This document shows, one piece after another, positions 18,152-27,053 of a stretch of DNA of 45,849 bases. Each line of letters opens with the position of its first letter. Positions within the stretch are counted from its first letter, which is position 1. The notes under the pieces were generated by a model. The model was not told where the DNA came from, made no database searches, and saw only the letters and a program-made list of their open reading frames with translations. The stretch covers positions 1 through 45,849 of the forward strand of contig NZ_NRTA01000035.1 of assembly GCF_002286735.1 (NCBI RefSeq). The letters are read 5' to 3'. The translations under genes and the position numbers were made by a program. Origin of the DNA: Leptolyngbya sp. BC1307 (GTDB lineage Bacteria; Cyanobacteriota; Cyanobacteriia; Phormidesmidales; Phormidesmidaceae).

Positions 18152-19270
18152 ATGAATCCAGGCATTGACCTTCAAGGTACGTTCGTTCAAGCCCTTATTG
18201 AGTTAGGATTGCCCGCCGGGGTTGCCAAAACTGTCTGGGTTCCTCTGCCAATGGTGCTAATGCTGATTGTGGCTACAGTGAGCATTTTCATCACGGTCTG
18301 GCTAGAGCGTAAAATCTCAGCCGCCGCTCAACAGCGCATTGGCCCCGAATACGTCGGCCCATTGGGCTCGCTCCAGGCTGCTGCTGACGGCATCAAGCTC
18401 CTTTTCAAAGCAGATATTACACCGGCCAAATCTGACCCCTGGCTGTTTACGCTCGGCCCTGCCATTGTGGTGATTCCGGTCTTTCTATCTTTTTTGATTG
18501 TGCCCTTTGGCCAAAATATGGTGATCACCGATTTGGGCATCGGCATCTTTTTATGGATTGCGCTTTCTAGCGTTGTCCCCATCGGCCTGCTAATGGCAGG
18601 CTACGCCTCTAACAATAAATACTCACTGCTGGGCGGACTCCGAGCGGCGGCTCAATCCATTAGCTACGAGGTTCCGCTAGCGCTAGCAGTCTTGGCAGTC
18701 GTGATGATGACCAATGGCCTCAGTACCATTGACATCGTCAATCAGCAGTCGAGCTACGGCATTTTAGGATGGAACATCTGGCGGCAGCCAGTTGGCTTTG
18801 TGGTTTTTTGGATTGCTGCTTTAGCCGAGTGCGAGCGCCTACCCTTTGACCTACCTGAGGCAGAAGAAGAGCTGGTAGCGGGCTACCAGACTGAATACAC
18901 CGGAATGAAATTCGGTCTGTTTTATGTGGGCTCATACGTTAACTTGACCCTGTCAGCGCTGATCGTTTCGGTGCTTTATCTGGGCGGATGGAACTTTCCG
19001 ATTCCGGTCGAGACGCTGACGGGGCTCTTGGGAATAAGCGAGACAGCGCCCTGGGTGCAGGTGATCACCGCCTCTCTAGGTATTGTCATGACCATGATCA
19101 AGGCTTATCTGCTGATCTTTTTGACCATTTTGCTGCGGTGGACGGTGCCTCGCGTCAGAATCGATCAGCTTTTAGATTTGGGCTGGAAGTTTTTACTGCC
19201 CGTTTCCCTGGTCAATCTGCTGGCAACCGCTGCGCTCAAGCTATCTTTCCCGTTTGCCTTTGGTGGCTAA
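18152..19270 (+). CDS. ndhA: NDH-1 subunit NdhA
   Basis: A 372-aa membrane subunit, homologous to NuoH/ND1, of the photosynthetic NDH-1 complex in the thylakoid membrane. It links the membrane arm to the ferredoxin-accepting peripheral arm. Visible hallmarks are [25 protein letters not shown], the [31 protein letters not shown] quinone-site loop and about eight hydrophobic spans. It is the first gene of a conserved ndhA-ndhI-ndhG-ndhE cluster. Confidence 0.97.
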   Translation: MNPGIDLQGTFVQALIELGLPAGVAKTVWVPLPMVLMLIVATVSIFITVWLERKISAAAQQRIGPEYVGPLGSLQAAADGIKLLFKADITPAKSDPWLFTLGPAIVVIPVFLSFLIVPFGQNMVITDLGIGIFLWIALSSVVPIGLLMAGYASNNKYSLLGGLRAAAQSISYEVPLALAVLAVVMMTNGLSTIDIVNQQSSYGILGWNIWRQPVGFVVFWIAALAECERLPFDLPEAEEELVAGYQTEYTGMKFGLFYVGSYVNLTLSALIVSVLYLGGWNFPIPVETLTGLLGISETAPWVQVITASLGIVMTMIKAYLLIFLTILLRWTVPRVRIDQLLDLGWKFLLPVSLVNLLATAALKLSFPFAFGG

Positions 19271-19324
19271 GGCAGCGCGCGCTCAGGCATCAATACTTGC
19301 TGAACCTAATCTATACCCCTTGCC

Positions 19325-19951
19325 ATGTTGAATTTTCTAAAACAAGTTGGAGACTACGCTAAAGAGACCGCTCAGGCGGCGAAGTTTATCGGGCAGGGGC
19401 TAGCGGTTACCTTTGACCATATGAAGCGTCGCCCGGTAACGGTGCAGTACCCCTACGAAAAGCTGGTGCCTTCAGAGCGCTATCGCGGTCGCATTCACTT
19501 TGAATTTGATAAGTGCATTTCTTGCGAGGTGTGCGTTCGGGTGTGTCCGATCAATCTGCCAGTCGTCGATTGGGAATTCAACAGAGAGACGAAGAAAAAA
19601 AATCTGAAGCACTACAGCATTGATTTTGGCGTCTGCATTTTTTGCGGCAACTGCGTAGAGTATTGCCCGACTAACTGCCTATCGATGACCGAAGAGTACG
19701 AGCTGTCATCTTATGATCGCCACGATCTCAACTATGACAGCGTCGCCCTTGGCCGCTTGCCCTATAAGGTCACTGAAGATCCGATGGTGACCCCGCTGCG
19801 CGAGCTGGCCTATCTCCCCAAAGGCGTAATGGATCCTCACGATTTGCCAGCAGGTTCTCGGCGGGCCGGTCGCCTGCCCAAAGATATTGTGGCAGACATT
19901 GAGGCTGAGCAAGCTAAAGAACCGGCTGAAGCCACGGCAGATAGTGACTAG
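19325..19951 (+). CDS. ndhI: NDH-1 subunit NdhI (two 4Fe-4S clusters)
   Basis: A 208-aa ferredoxin-type subunit (NuoI homolog). Two CxxCxxCxxxCP motifs ligate clusters: Cys64/67/70/74 ([12 protein letters not shown]) and Cys104/107/110/114 ([12 protein letters not shown]). It carries electrons toward plastoquinone. It lies 54 bp after ndhA. The tail after about residue 180 is acidic ([17 protein letters not shown]) and not part of the cluster fold. Confidence 0.97.
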   Translation: MLNFLKQVGDYAKETAQAAKFIGQGLAVTFDHMKRRPVTVQYPYEKLVPSERYRGRIHFEFDKCISCEVCVRVCPINLPVVDWEFNRETKKKNLKHYSIDFGVCIFCGNCVEYCPTNCLSMTEEYELSSYDRHDLNYDSVALGRLPYKVTEDPMVTPLRELAYLPKGVMDPHDLPAGSRRAGRLPKDIVADIEAEQAKEPAEATADSD

Positions 19952-20055
19952 TCTATGCTGGCCCTGAATGGCTTGAGGGCAGATAGCTTTATAGCTTTGC
20001 GTCCTTTGGCTTTACCTTTAATCCTGTTGAGACGACACACCGTGAGGAGAAAATT

Positions 20056-20661
20056 TTGAATTTAGCAGAAGGCGTACAGCTAGTTTCATTGGGCATTTTG
20101 GGCCTGATTATGATTGCTGGAGCGTTGGGCGTAGTACTGCTCTCTAATATTGTCTACTCAGCGTTTTTACTAGCCCTGGTCTTTATCAGCATTTCCGGAC
20201 TCTATATTTTGCTCAATGCTGGGTTCGTCGCTGCGGCTCAGGTGCTGATTTATGTAGGCGCGGTAAACGTACTGATCTTATTTGGGATCATGCTGGTCAA
20301 CAAAGAGGAAAACTTTGCGCCGATCAACCGTGCCTGGCTGGGTAAAGCGGCGACCGGTGCGGTCTGTGCGGGTATTTTTGGGCTGCTAGGCACGATGATT
20401 GTGTCTCATCCCTGGGCACTGTCTAGCGAGGTGGCGGCGGGTGATTTGGCCATTGAGGTAATTGGCCAGCACTTCTTTAGCGACTATTTGCTGCCCTTTG
20501 AGCTAGCTTCGATTTTGCTGCTAGTGGCGCTAGTCGGGGCGATTGTTCTGGCTCGCCGTGAGTATATTCTTGATGAAACACCGACCCAGACAGAGTCACT
20601 GACGCTGCCTGAGCGTCCGCGTGAGCTGGTAGCAGCGGGCAGTGCACGCGACCAGGATTGA
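20056..20661 (+). CDS. ndhG: NDH-1 subunit NdhG
   Basis: A 201-aa membrane subunit (NuoJ/ND6 homolog) with five hydrophobic spans and ANVLILFGIM-like GAVNVLILFGIMLVNKEEN. The start is TTG (20056-20058). A GAGGAGA ribosome-binding site sits 8 bp before it, and the resulting N-terminus MNLAEGVQLVS matches the family, so the rare start is well supported. The TTG may limit translation relative to neighbours. Confidence 0.95.
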   Translation: MNLAEGVQLVSLGILGLIMIAGALGVVLLSNIVYSAFLLALVFISISGLYILLNAGFVAAAQVLIYVGAVNVLILFGIMLVNKEENFAPINRAWLGKAATGAVCAGIFGLLGTMIVSHPWALSSEVAAGDLAIEVIGQHFFSDYLLPFELASILLLVALVGAIVLARREYILDETPTQTESLTLPERPRELVAAGSARDQD

Positions 20662-20714
20662 TAGCCTGACTGACTGGCTTTGGAGTGTAGACCACTGTGG
20701 ATTTTTGACGACTT

Positions 20715-21020
20715 ATGCAACTTGAGTATTTTTTACTGTTGGCGGCTGCCCTGTTTTGCATCGGCATCTATGGGTTGGTCAGCAGCCGCAACGTAATCCG
20801 CGTCCTGATGTCGATTGAGCTGATGCTTAACGCGGTGAATATCAACCTGATGGCGTTCTCTAACTATCTAGACTCAGCTGCTATTAGAGGGCAAGTGTTT
20901 GCCATTTTTGTGCTTACAATCGCTGCGGCTGAATCGGCGGTGGGGCTGGCAATTGTGCTTTCTATCTATCGCAACCGCGATACTGTAGATATGGAGCAGT
21001 TTAATTTGCTGAAGTGGTAA
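20715..21020 (+). CDS. ndhE: NDH-1 subunit NdhE
   Basis: A 101-aa membrane subunit (NuoK/ND4L homolog) with three spans. The [17 protein letters not shown] block and the [18 protein letters not shown] segment are diagnostic. It lies 53 bp after ndhG and is the last gene of the ndhAIGE cluster. Confidence 0.96.
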   Translation: MQLEYFLLLAAALFCIGIYGLVSSRNVIRVLMSIELMLNAVNINLMAFSNYLDSAAIRGQVFAIFVLTIAAAESAVGLAIVLSIYRNRDTVDMEQFNLLKW

Positions 21021-21072
21021 GTGATGAATTGAGCGGCCTGTAGACTGTGGCAGACCCTTAGGTAGGTAAACC

Positions 21073-21996
21073 GTGCAGCTCAAGCAGGTAATTATTGTCT
21101 ATAAGGCGGGTAATAAGCTCAGCAAAAGCTGGGCTGACAAGTGCGCGCGTCAGCTAGAAGCGCTGGGGGCCAAGGTGATGTTGGGGCCGAGCGGCGCTCA
21201 AGATAATCCTTACCCAGTCTTTTTAGAATCGACTGCGACGCCGATTGATCTAGCGGTGGTGCTGGGTGGAGATGGGACGGCGCTCTCGGCAGCGCGGCAT
21301 CTGGCAGCGGACGATATTCCGATTTTGGCGGTCAACGTAGGCGGCCATTTGGGCTTTTTGACCGAGTCTTTTGAGGTGATTGGCGATTTTGAGACGGTAT
21401 GGGAGCGGCTGCAGGGCGATCGCTTTGCCATTCAACAGCGAATGATGCTGCAAGCGCAGGCTCACGTGGGCGACTCTTATAACTTTGAACCGATGAGCGA
21501 TCGCTACTTTGCGCTCAACGAAATGTGCGTCAAACCGGCCTCACCCAACCGCATGATTACGTCCATCTTGGAAGTCGAAATTGACGGCGAAGTGGTTGAT
21601 CAGTACCAGGGTGATGGCCTGCTGATCAGCACGCCCACCGGTTCGACTGGCTATACCGTCGCGGCCAACGGCCCGATTGTACATCCGGGCATGCAGTGCA
21701 TTATTGTCACTCCAATTTGCCCGATGAGCCTATCGAGCCGACCGATCGTGCTGCCGCCCGGCAGTACTGTCAGCGTTTGGCCCCTAGCCGATGCCGAGGG
21801 TAATACCAAACTGTGGACAGACGGGGTCTTTGGCACGACGATCTGGCCAGGTCAGCGGGTGGATATTCGCATGGCCAGCCATCTGGCTAAATTTGTGATT
21901 TTGCGCAAAGACCACTCCTACTACCGCACCCTGCGCAGTAAGCTACAGTGGGCGGGCGCTCGGGTGAACTATCACAACGATCATCGCAAAAAGTAG
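21073..21996 (+). CDS. nadK: NAD kinase
   Basis: A 307-aa ATP-NAD kinase that makes NADP+. The GGDGT motif is at 65-69 and the second signature STPTGSTGYTVAANGPIVHP at about 186-205. The start is GTG at 21073, preceded by GGTAGGT. It lies 52 bp after ndhE, so it may be transcribed with the NDH-1 operon; this suits a shared role in pyridine-nucleotide metabolism but is inference. Confidence 0.95.
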   Translation: MQLKQVIIVYKAGNKLSKSWADKCARQLEALGAKVMLGPSGAQDNPYPVFLESTATPIDLAVVLGGDGTALSAARHLAADDIPILAVNVGGHLGFLTESFEVIGDFETVWERLQGDRFAIQQRMMLQAQAHVGDSYNFEPMSDRYFALNEMCVKPASPNRMITSILEVEIDGEVVDQYQGDGLLISTPTGSTGYTVAANGPIVHPGMQCIIVTPICPMSLSSRPIVLPPGSTVSVWPLADAEGNTKLWTDGVFGTTIWPGQRVDIRMASHLAKFVILRKDHSYYRTLRSKLQWAGARVNYHNDHRKK

Positions 21997-22009
21997 ATGC
22001 CTGGTCGGC

Positions 22010-22699
22010 TCAGTTGACTTGGAGCAGATCGGTCGGTGAGACGGTCAGCTCGGTCAGCGAAGCTGTAATTTTTACCGTTTCTGACAGCGAGACGTTCTGA
22101 CAGTCTGTCTGCGCTGGATAGGCTTTGGCAATGTATGACGCACCGACCAGGCGGTAGAATCCCTGACTGTTGGTCAGCCACTGGCTGACAACTTCACTGG
22201 GGCTATCTGTAGAGTCCTGAGGACGGTCTTGAGGCGGCAGGCTGTAGTAGATTTGGCGATCGCGTCCAAACACAGGCGAATCGAACACCTTAACAGAAAG
22301 CGTAGCCACCTTATCGGCAGACAGCCCGGTAGTCGACTGATCGGGGCCAACGTATTCAATGGCAAAGCACTGACCGGCAGCGCTGCGGTAGACCAGTCGA
22401 TAGGCATTGGGACCAGCAGCGTCGTGCTCAGCTAGCGTAAACCCATCTGGCACATAGGCCGGAGCCATCACCGGTAAGCCCTGAAGCTGGTTGAGTACCG
22501 ACGGCGGCACTTTAGCCAGGTAGGCTCCCGGTGGTGGTGGTGGCGGCATTGATAGCGGAGCGGGAGGGGCGACAGATGGCCGCTGCTCTGAGGTCGAGTT
22601 GGCCACCTCTTGGGGCTGACAGCCTGATAAATAGAAGGTAGCGAGGGCGATCGCCCCCCAGAAAATTGCGCTTGGCCTCTTGAAGTTTAGTCGCGCCAT
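22010..22699 (-). CDS. Putative lipoprotein, cyanobacterial hypothetical
   Basis: About 229 aa from ATG 22699 (MARLNFKRPSAIFWGAIALA). This start gives a proper lipoprotein signal peptide ending in the lipobox LSGC. The frame remains open to 22807, but that would put 36 residues ahead of the signal. After the Cys comes a Pro-rich linker with six consecutive prolines, then a mixed domain with paired Cys (GQCFAIEY, TDCQNVSL). No family was recognised. It is convergent with nadK, 13 bp away. Confidence 0.7.
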   Translation of the reverse strand: MARLNFKRPSAIFWGAIALATFYLSGCQPQEVANSTSEQRPSVAPPAPLSMPPPPPPGAYLAKVPPSVLNQLQGLPVMAPAYVPDGFTLAEHDAAGPNAYRLVYRSAAGQCFAIEYVGPDQSTTGLSADKVATLSVKVFDSPVFGRDRQIYYSLPPQDRPQDSTDSPSEVVSQWLTNSQGFYRLVGASYIAKAYPAQTDCQNVSLSETVKITASLTELTVSPTDLLQVN

Positions 22700-22733
22700 A
22701 GTTCTATTAATAGTTCTATTAACTGCTTTCTCA

Positions 22734-23192
22734 TCAGTAAGCCCTACCGTCTCTATGCTCAAACCGTCGCTCACCCTCGGCAGTGAGTGTAAAAACCAGA
22801 TCTTCATCAGGATACGTCGCTTGGTCGGGCTGAGTGCGATCGCCCACTTCCAAATACATCGCTGGTACAGCCGACCGATTCACTAGATGATGGCCGTTCG
22901 CCTTGCCTGCTGCAAAGCCAGCCATGTCACCCGGTTGTAACCATTGCTCGCCCTCATCGGTAATCAAGACCAGCTCGCCTTTGACGACATAGATAAACTC
23001 ATCCTGAGCAGAGTGCCAGTGCCTGAGCGCTGACTGGCTACCGGGTTCAAGCGTAGTCAGGTTCACACCAAAATTCTTCAGGCCAGCAGCCTTGCCCACG
23101 CGCTGACGAGAGCGACCAGCGACTCGGGCTCTAAAGAAGGCGGGATAGCTCGTGCCGTTTTCAATCGGAATAGACAACAGATCAATTTGCAT
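22734..23192 (-). CDS. Cupin domain protein
   Basis: A 152-aa single-domain cupin. Motif 1, RHWHSAQDEFIYVVKGELVLITD, supplies the metal ligands HxH...E, and motif 2, PGDMAGFAAGKANGHHLVN, supplies the third His. It is likely a metal-dependent small-molecule enzyme or sugar/auxin-type binding protein; the substrate is unknown. It lies upstream of the lipoprotein gene and 28 bp after the GST gene, on the same strand. Confidence 0.85.
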   Translation of the reverse strand: MQIDLLSIPIENGTSYPAFFRARVAGRSRQRVGKAAGLKNFGVNLTTLEPGSQSALRHWHSAQDEFIYVVKGELVLITDEGEQWLQPGDMAGFAAGKANGHHLVNRSAVPAMYLEVGDRTQPDQATYPDEDLVFTLTAEGERRFEHRDGRAY

Positions 23193-23220
23193 ACCTTCCT
23201 CACGCTTGGAGAATTACTAA

Positions 23221-23841
23221 TTAAAATTTTGGCTGCCAACCCGGTTCGAGGGGAGTGGCTTGAAAGGCTGGTAGGGCTTCAGCCCGTTTGGACAAAGCCG
23301 ATAGCGCTGGGTAGCGATCGCTCTTCACCACATCTGCAATCATATGCTGAGTAAACTGCCAGGCCACACAAACGGTAATGTCAGCTTGAGTAAGGCGATC
23401 GCCCACCAGCCAGCCAGCCGACACGTAGGGTTCGAGCAAGTCATAGGCGGCGATAACCTGAGACTGAACGCGGCTTCGCCAGGGCTGATACTGCTTTTCG
23501 GCAGGCCGTTTGCGCTCATACTCGATCTGTACACTCTTATCACAGGCATTGAGCCCCAGGCCAATTAACCGAAGCGATCGCTGATAGTCGGCAATCGGCT
23601 CTGGCATCAGCGTTTGGCCTGTCAATTTTTCGATATACGCCAAGATCAGCGTCGAATCCATCAGCACTTCGCCGTCATCGCAGATCAGGGTGGGGGCTTT
23701 GATCAGCGGATTGGTTTGGCTAAACTCGTCAATGTTGCGAAAGACAGAGAGCGGTTTGTGGTCAAAGGGAAGATTGAAGAGGTGGAGAGCGATCGCCACC
23801 CGCCGCACATAGGGTGAATCAAGCATTCCAATTAGCTGCAT
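23221..23841 (-). CDS. Glutathione S-transferase family protein
   Basis: A 206-aa protein. The N-terminal thioredoxin-like domain begins MQLIGMLDSPYVRRVAIAL with Ser9 at the usual catalytic position. KAPTLICDDGEVLMDSTLILAYIE supplies the cis-Pro and the glutathione-binding Asp-Ser. The C-terminal helical domain starts near residue 90. It resembles the stress-related and beta/zeta-like bacterial GSTs. It is followed 28 bp later by the cupin gene, so the two are probably cotranscribed. Confidence 0.88.
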   Translation of the reverse strand: MQLIGMLDSPYVRRVAIALHLFNLPFDHKPLSVFRNIDEFSQTNPLIKAPTLICDDGEVLMDSTLILAYIEKLTGQTLMPEPIADYQRSLRLIGLGLNACDKSVQIEYERKRPAEKQYQPWRSRVQSQVIAAYDLLEPYVSAGWLVGDRLTQADITVCVAWQFTQHMIADVVKSDRYPALSALSKRAEALPAFQATPLEPGWQPKF

Positions 23842-23941
23842 GGCACTACCTACGGTCAGTTACCTCCCCAGACAACCATAGATATCGACCAGCGCATATC
23901 TATTCTTTCGATAGCTCTATCCCCATTCACAGATACTCAAG

Positions 23942-24436
23942 CTACTCGCTAACGGGCAGCGCCCGAAAAATATCTTCTACTAGCGCCTTCGTCTTATCGT
24001 CTAGCAAACGCCAGTCCACCTCGCCCTGCTCATCTAACAAGCGATCATCCGCCTCTATCTGCCCACCTTCAGCCGGGCGATAGTCCACCGCGCACACCTG
24101 ATAGCACAGCCCCCAAATATCCACCGTCTGATCAGCGCTGCCAGCTTTAGTCAGTCTCAGCGTATAGAGCGGTGCAGGCTGAGGCAGTTGCGACATCAAA
24201 GCCGCTACCCGATCGTGCGTTTCGGGCGGCACACCGTGTAGTTGCTGTTGCAACGTTGCGTAGTCTGTCTTTTGCTCATCAGTCGTGCCTGCTGGCCAGA
24301 TTAGCTCCTCTTCGTAGCGGCCCTGCCAGGTTGTCTCATCAAGCTGCTTACGAATATTGTCAATCACCCGAATCAGCGCTGGCTGCATGAGCTGCTCTAC
24401 TTGAGCCTTAGCTAAGGGTGTAGCAAATTTTGGCAT
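23942..24436 (-). CDS. Conserved cyanobacterial hypothetical protein
   Basis: A 164-aa soluble acidic protein beginning MPKFATPLAKAQVEQLMQPALIRVIDNIRKQL. It has a helical N-terminal half and a C-terminal VDWRLLDDKTKALVEDIFRALP. No catalytic motif was recognised. Position 24 bp after ruvC on the same strand suggests cotranscription. It is likely real because of codon use and spacing; function is unknown. Confidence 0.7.
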   Translation of the reverse strand: MPKFATPLAKAQVEQLMQPALIRVIDNIRKQLDETTWQGRYEEELIWPAGTTDEQKTDYATLQQQLHGVPPETHDRVAALMSQLPQPAPLYTLRLTKAGSADQTVDIWGLCYQVCAVDYRPAEGGQIEADDRLLDEQGEVDWRLLDDKTKALVEDIFRALPVSE

Positions 24437-24460
24437 CGCGTCAAGCTCCCTTTACTCAAC

Positions 24461-24955
24461 CTAATCCATCCGAAACCAGGCCGTTAGCGCGACTGCTAGG
24501 CCATCGGCAGCATCGTCGGGCTTAGGAATACTTTTTAGCTTTAGCTCACGAGCAATAGCATCTTGCACTTCCACTTTGTCGGCATTGCCGTGCCCGGTAA
24601 TCGACTGCTTAATTTGCGCAGGCGTAAATTCGACAAAGGGCAAATTACGCTGGGCCAACACCAGCATCACCACGCCCCGCGCCTGCGCCACCAAAATGGT
24701 ATTCCCCATCCGGTAGAAAAACAGCTTTTCAATCGAGACCAAGTCTGGCTGATACTCGTCAATCACGCTGTGCAAATCGTCGTAAATAGTGCACAGCCGT
24801 TTGCCAGTATCGGTACGCGCTGGGGTTTGCACCACGCCATAGTCCACCACGCGAATATCGGGCGAGAGGTCGCGCTTTTTAGCCGGGTCGTATTCGATTA
24901 CGCCAAACCCCAAAATCGCCAGCCCCGGATCGAGCCCCAGAATGCGTTCGCTCAT
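24461..24955 (-). CDS. ruvC: Crossover junction endodeoxyribonuclease RuvC
   Basis: A 164-aa Holliday junction resolvase. The four catalytic acids are visible: Asp9 ([10 protein letters not shown]), Glu76 (VSIEKLFF), and Asp148 and Asp151 ([12 protein letters not shown]). Length is normal. It lies 31 bp after chlI on the same strand. Confidence 0.96.
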   Translation of the reverse strand: MSERILGLDPGLAILGFGVIEYDPAKKRDLSPDIRVVDYGVVQTPARTDTGKRLCTIYDDLHSVIDEYQPDLVSIEKLFFYRMGNTILVAQARGVVMLVLAQRNLPFVEFTPAQIKQSITGHGNADKVEVQDAIARELKLKSIPKPDDAADGLAVALTAWFRMD

Positions 24956-24986
24956 ATTGCGCTATCCGAAACTATGCTTGAGCGAG

Positions 24987-26069
24987 CTATCTGACCCCCG
25001 CTGGCTGACGACCGTTAGCCAACATATCCGGCTCTGCAACCCCAAAGGTTTTACTGAACGTCTTCTCTACCTTGTAGCCCGAATCGATGGATTCTAAAGG
25101 ATCTTTGCGCAGCCGGTGGCGCAGGCACAGGGCAATCACCCGCTGCACGTCTTCGAGAGTGACTTCGGCGCGGCCTTCATAAGCGGCCAGTGCTTTAGCA
25201 GCCCGGTTGGTGACAATGTCACCCCGCAAACCGTCTACGTCTAGCTCTGAGCACACTTCAGAAATTTTCAGCCGATACTCATGCTCCAAGCTCACTTCCC
25301 TGAGCCGGTTTTGAGCGTCGATGATCTTTTGCTGAAGAGCCACCTGGTCGGCCTCACACTTAGCCGAAAACGCTTCCGGGTCACGGTCAAATTCGGTTCG
25401 CTGTTCGACGATTTGCACTCGCAGCTCAGGATCGCGCACAGTGCGAATTTCGGCATGCATGCCAAACCGGTCCAGGAGCTGAGGCCGCAGCTCGCCTTCT
25501 TCTGGGTTACCCGAACCAATCAGCACAAACTGAGCCGGGTGACGAATCGAAATGCCCTCTCGCTCCACCGTATTCCAACCAGAGGCAGCAGAGTCAAGCA
25601 GCACATCGACGAGGTGGTCATCGAGCAAATTGACTTCATCTACATAGAGCAAGCCACGATTGGCTTTGGCCAGCAGCCCCGGCTCAAATGCCTTAACGCC
25701 TTCAGATAGCGCTTTCTCAATATCGATGGTACCGCACACGCGATCTTCGGTTGCGCCTAAGGGCAGATCAACCATGGGCACTTTTTTGGATGCTAGGGCA
25801 ATCTCCTGGCCTTCACGCTCTGCCTGTACATCAGGGTTGCCAGGGGCGCGGTTAAACGGGTCATCGGCGACTACTTCAATATCGGGCAGCAGATCGGCTA
25901 GGGCGCGGATGGTGGTTGATTTGCCGGTGCCGCGATCGCCCATAATCATCACCCCACCGATCTTAGGGTCAATCACGTTAAGGATCAGCGCTAGCTTCAT
26001 GTCTTCTTGGCCGATTACCGCAGTGAAGGGAAATACGGCGCGGCGGGCGGGTGGCTTGGCAATACTCAC
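24987..26069 (-). CDS. chlI: Magnesium chelatase ATPase subunit ChlI
   Basis: A 360-aa AAA+ subunit that, with ChlD and ChlH, inserts Mg2+ into protoporphyrin IX in chlorophyll synthesis. Walker [10 protein letters not shown] is at 44-52 and Walker [12 protein letters not shown] at 139-149. The ChlI insert [17 protein letters not shown] and sensor motif [21 protein letters not shown] are present. It is upstream of ruvC. Confidence 0.97.
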   Translation of the reverse strand: MSIAKPPARRAVFPFTAVIGQEDMKLALILNVIDPKIGGVMIMGDRGTGKSTTIRALADLLPDIEVVADDPFNRAPGNPDVQAEREGQEIALASKKVPMVDLPLGATEDRVCGTIDIEKALSEGVKAFEPGLLAKANRGLLYVDEVNLLDDHLVDVLLDSAASGWNTVEREGISIRHPAQFVLIGSGNPEEGELRPQLLDRFGMHAEIRTVRDPELRVQIVEQRTEFDRDPEAFSAKCEADQVALQQKIIDAQNRLREVSLEHEYRLKISEVCSELDVDGLRGDIVTNRAAKALAAYEGRAEVTLEDVQRVIALCLRHRLRKDPLESIDSGYKVEKTFSKTFGVAEPDMLANGRQPAGVR

Positions 26070-26365
26070 AGGCTTGAAATATATATGATCGAGGGCTTAA
26101 CCATTGTGCCACAGGAGGCCCTGTCTAAGTTTCTGATATATCCCTTCGGACATCAGCTGCCGCGCTTTCCTAGAATGGGATAAGCCATAGCACCCAAAGG
26201 GTGAGCAACGTTTCTATCTCAATTTGGTTCAACCGGCTCTAACTATTTTTGGCAATGCCCCTTAAGGTGCCTGCTTGCCCTTTAACTGCACCCTATTGTC
26301 CCTCAACGACAACGGGCGCTCCCTAATGGGAGCGCCCGAAAGCCTTATTTGCAAATGTTTTGCCA
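26070..26365. other. Intergenic region between chlI and the island
   Basis: It contains the chlI promoter side and, at 26313-26338, a strong hairpin that was originally just 3' of tRNA-Pro. Nothing else is recognised. Confidence 0.5.
26313..26338 (-). terminator. Probable original terminator of tRNA-Pro
   Basis: CGGGCGCTCCC and GGGAGCGCCCG form a perfect 11-bp stem with a TAAT loop, 28 bp beyond the 3' end of the left tRNA half. Read on the minus strand it is followed by TTGTCGTT, a weak T tract. The island now separates it from the intact tRNA. Confidence 0.55.
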
Positions 26366-26414
26366 ATCGGAGCGACAGGATTTGAACCTGCGACCCCTAC
26401 TACCCCAAAGTAGT
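26366..26414 (-). repeat. Left attachment site: 49-bp copy of the 3' part of tRNA-Pro
   Basis: These 49 bp are identical to 32623-32671. They span the discriminator base, acceptor 3' strand, T arm, variable loop and anticodon arm of tRNA-Pro(GGG). The 5' half of a tRNA is missing here, so this is the duplicated att core and not a functional gene. Confidence 0.95.
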
Positions 26415-26459
26415 AACAATTCATTGTGTAGCAGTCGTTTCAGCCTTTTGTTTATCACG

Positions 26460-26478
26460 CTGCACCCAATCTGCACCC
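26460..26478 (+). promoter_or_regulatory. Probable integrase arm-type site, left
   Basis: CTGCACCCAATCTGCACCC, two CTGCACCC words separated by AAT, lies 46 bp inside the left core. The identical 19-mer is at 32508-32526 near the right core, in the same orientation. Confidence 0.55.
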
Positions 26479-26548
26479 AAACGACCGCTTTTAAGGGCTG
26501 TTTGATTACCGTTACAGAAATCAATTGCCGCTTGGCCCGCTTGCGTCA

Positions 26549-26579
26549 TTGACTACCTCTCGCCTCAACAGGTAGTCAA
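26549..26579. repeat. 10-bp inverted repeat at the end of the 42-aa ORF
   Basis: TTGACTACCT and AGGTAGTCAA flank an 11-nt loop. It overlaps the stop of the small ORF (26576-26578). It could act as a mRNA end hairpin; no U tract is seen. Confidence 0.45.
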
Positions 26580-26704
26580 GAATTCGGTGCTGTATTCTGC
26601 TGTGCGATCGCAGATGCTTGTAACAGCAGATCGCCAGCGCTGCTGAACACTTCCCCGGCCCTATCCATCCGGCGTTCTAGGCCGTTTAGCCTATCGTCAG
26701 TCAT
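26576..26704 (-). CDS. Small ORF (42 aa) translationally coupled to the XRE repressor
   Basis: It begins MTDDRLNGLERRMDRAGEVF and ends NTAPNS. Its ATG lies inside the last codons of the repressor gene (8-bp overlap with the stop), the arrangement of coupled genes. The sequence is helical and charged at the N-terminus, like the short coiled-coil proteins that often follow XRE regulators in cyanobacterial mobile DNA, but shorter. Function is unknown; it may modulate the repressor or be a remnant. Confidence 0.5.
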   Translation of the reverse strand: MTDDRLNGLERRMDRAGEVFSSAGDLLLQASAIAQQNTAPNS

Positions 26705-26939
26705 TTTCTAAATCCTCACTGCTCATAGCTGGATCTTCTACTGAGTAAAGCTCTGACGGCTCGCAGTTAAGAGCCTCACACAGCTTTGCAAATCGCACGA
26801 ACGATTCAATAGAGTTTCTATTCCTCTCCCAGTTCCTGATGGTCGAAGGGTCAACGCCGATAAAGTCAGCGAGCTGACGTTGTGTAAGCCCTGCCTGCTC
26901 CCTCAGCTCAGTAATCTTTGACATATAAATTTCTCCCAT
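26697..26939 (-). CDS. XRE-family HTH transcriptional regulator (Cro/CI-like)
   Basis: An 80-aa protein made of a single HTH_3 domain. ITELREQAGLTQRQLADFIGVDPSTIRNWERNRNSIESF contains the Q-x-x-x-A and S-T-I-x-x-W-E signature, at about residues 9-45. It is transcribed divergently from the rightward genes. The 114-bp gap between holds four copies of a TTAGCGCTAA-like word, so it is likely the element's repressor. Confidence 0.9.
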   Translation of the reverse strand: MGEIYMSKITELREQAGLTQRQLADFIGVDPSTIRNWERNRNSIESFVRFAKLCEALNCEPSELYSVEDPAMSSEDLEND

Positions 26940-26960
26940 GCGCTACCGAATAGCATAACC

Positions 26961-27028
26961 TTAACGCTAAATTCCTAGCGCTAAATAATTGACACTGCTA
27001 AATCATTAGCGCTAAAGTCTAAGCGTTA
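26961..27028. promoter_or_regulatory. Divergent promoter with four TTAGCGCTAA-like operators
   Basis: Sites are TTAACGCTAA (26961-26970), CTAGCGCTAA (26975-26984), TTAGCGCTAA (27006-27015, a perfect palindrome) and CTAAGCGTTA (27019-27028). A TTGACA -35 hexamer (26989-26994) with a 17-bp spacer to CTAAAG faces right. A TATGCT -10-like hexamer faces left at 26951-26956. Occupancy by the XRE protein would cover the rightward promoter. Confidence 0.6.
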
Positions 27029-27053
27029 ACCTTTAGCTTTGAGGTTACTTATC

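Noticed and set aside
26349-26552. Plus-strand ORF across the left att site
   Set aside because: It begins outside the island and reads through the antisense of the tRNA fragment, so it is a chance frame.
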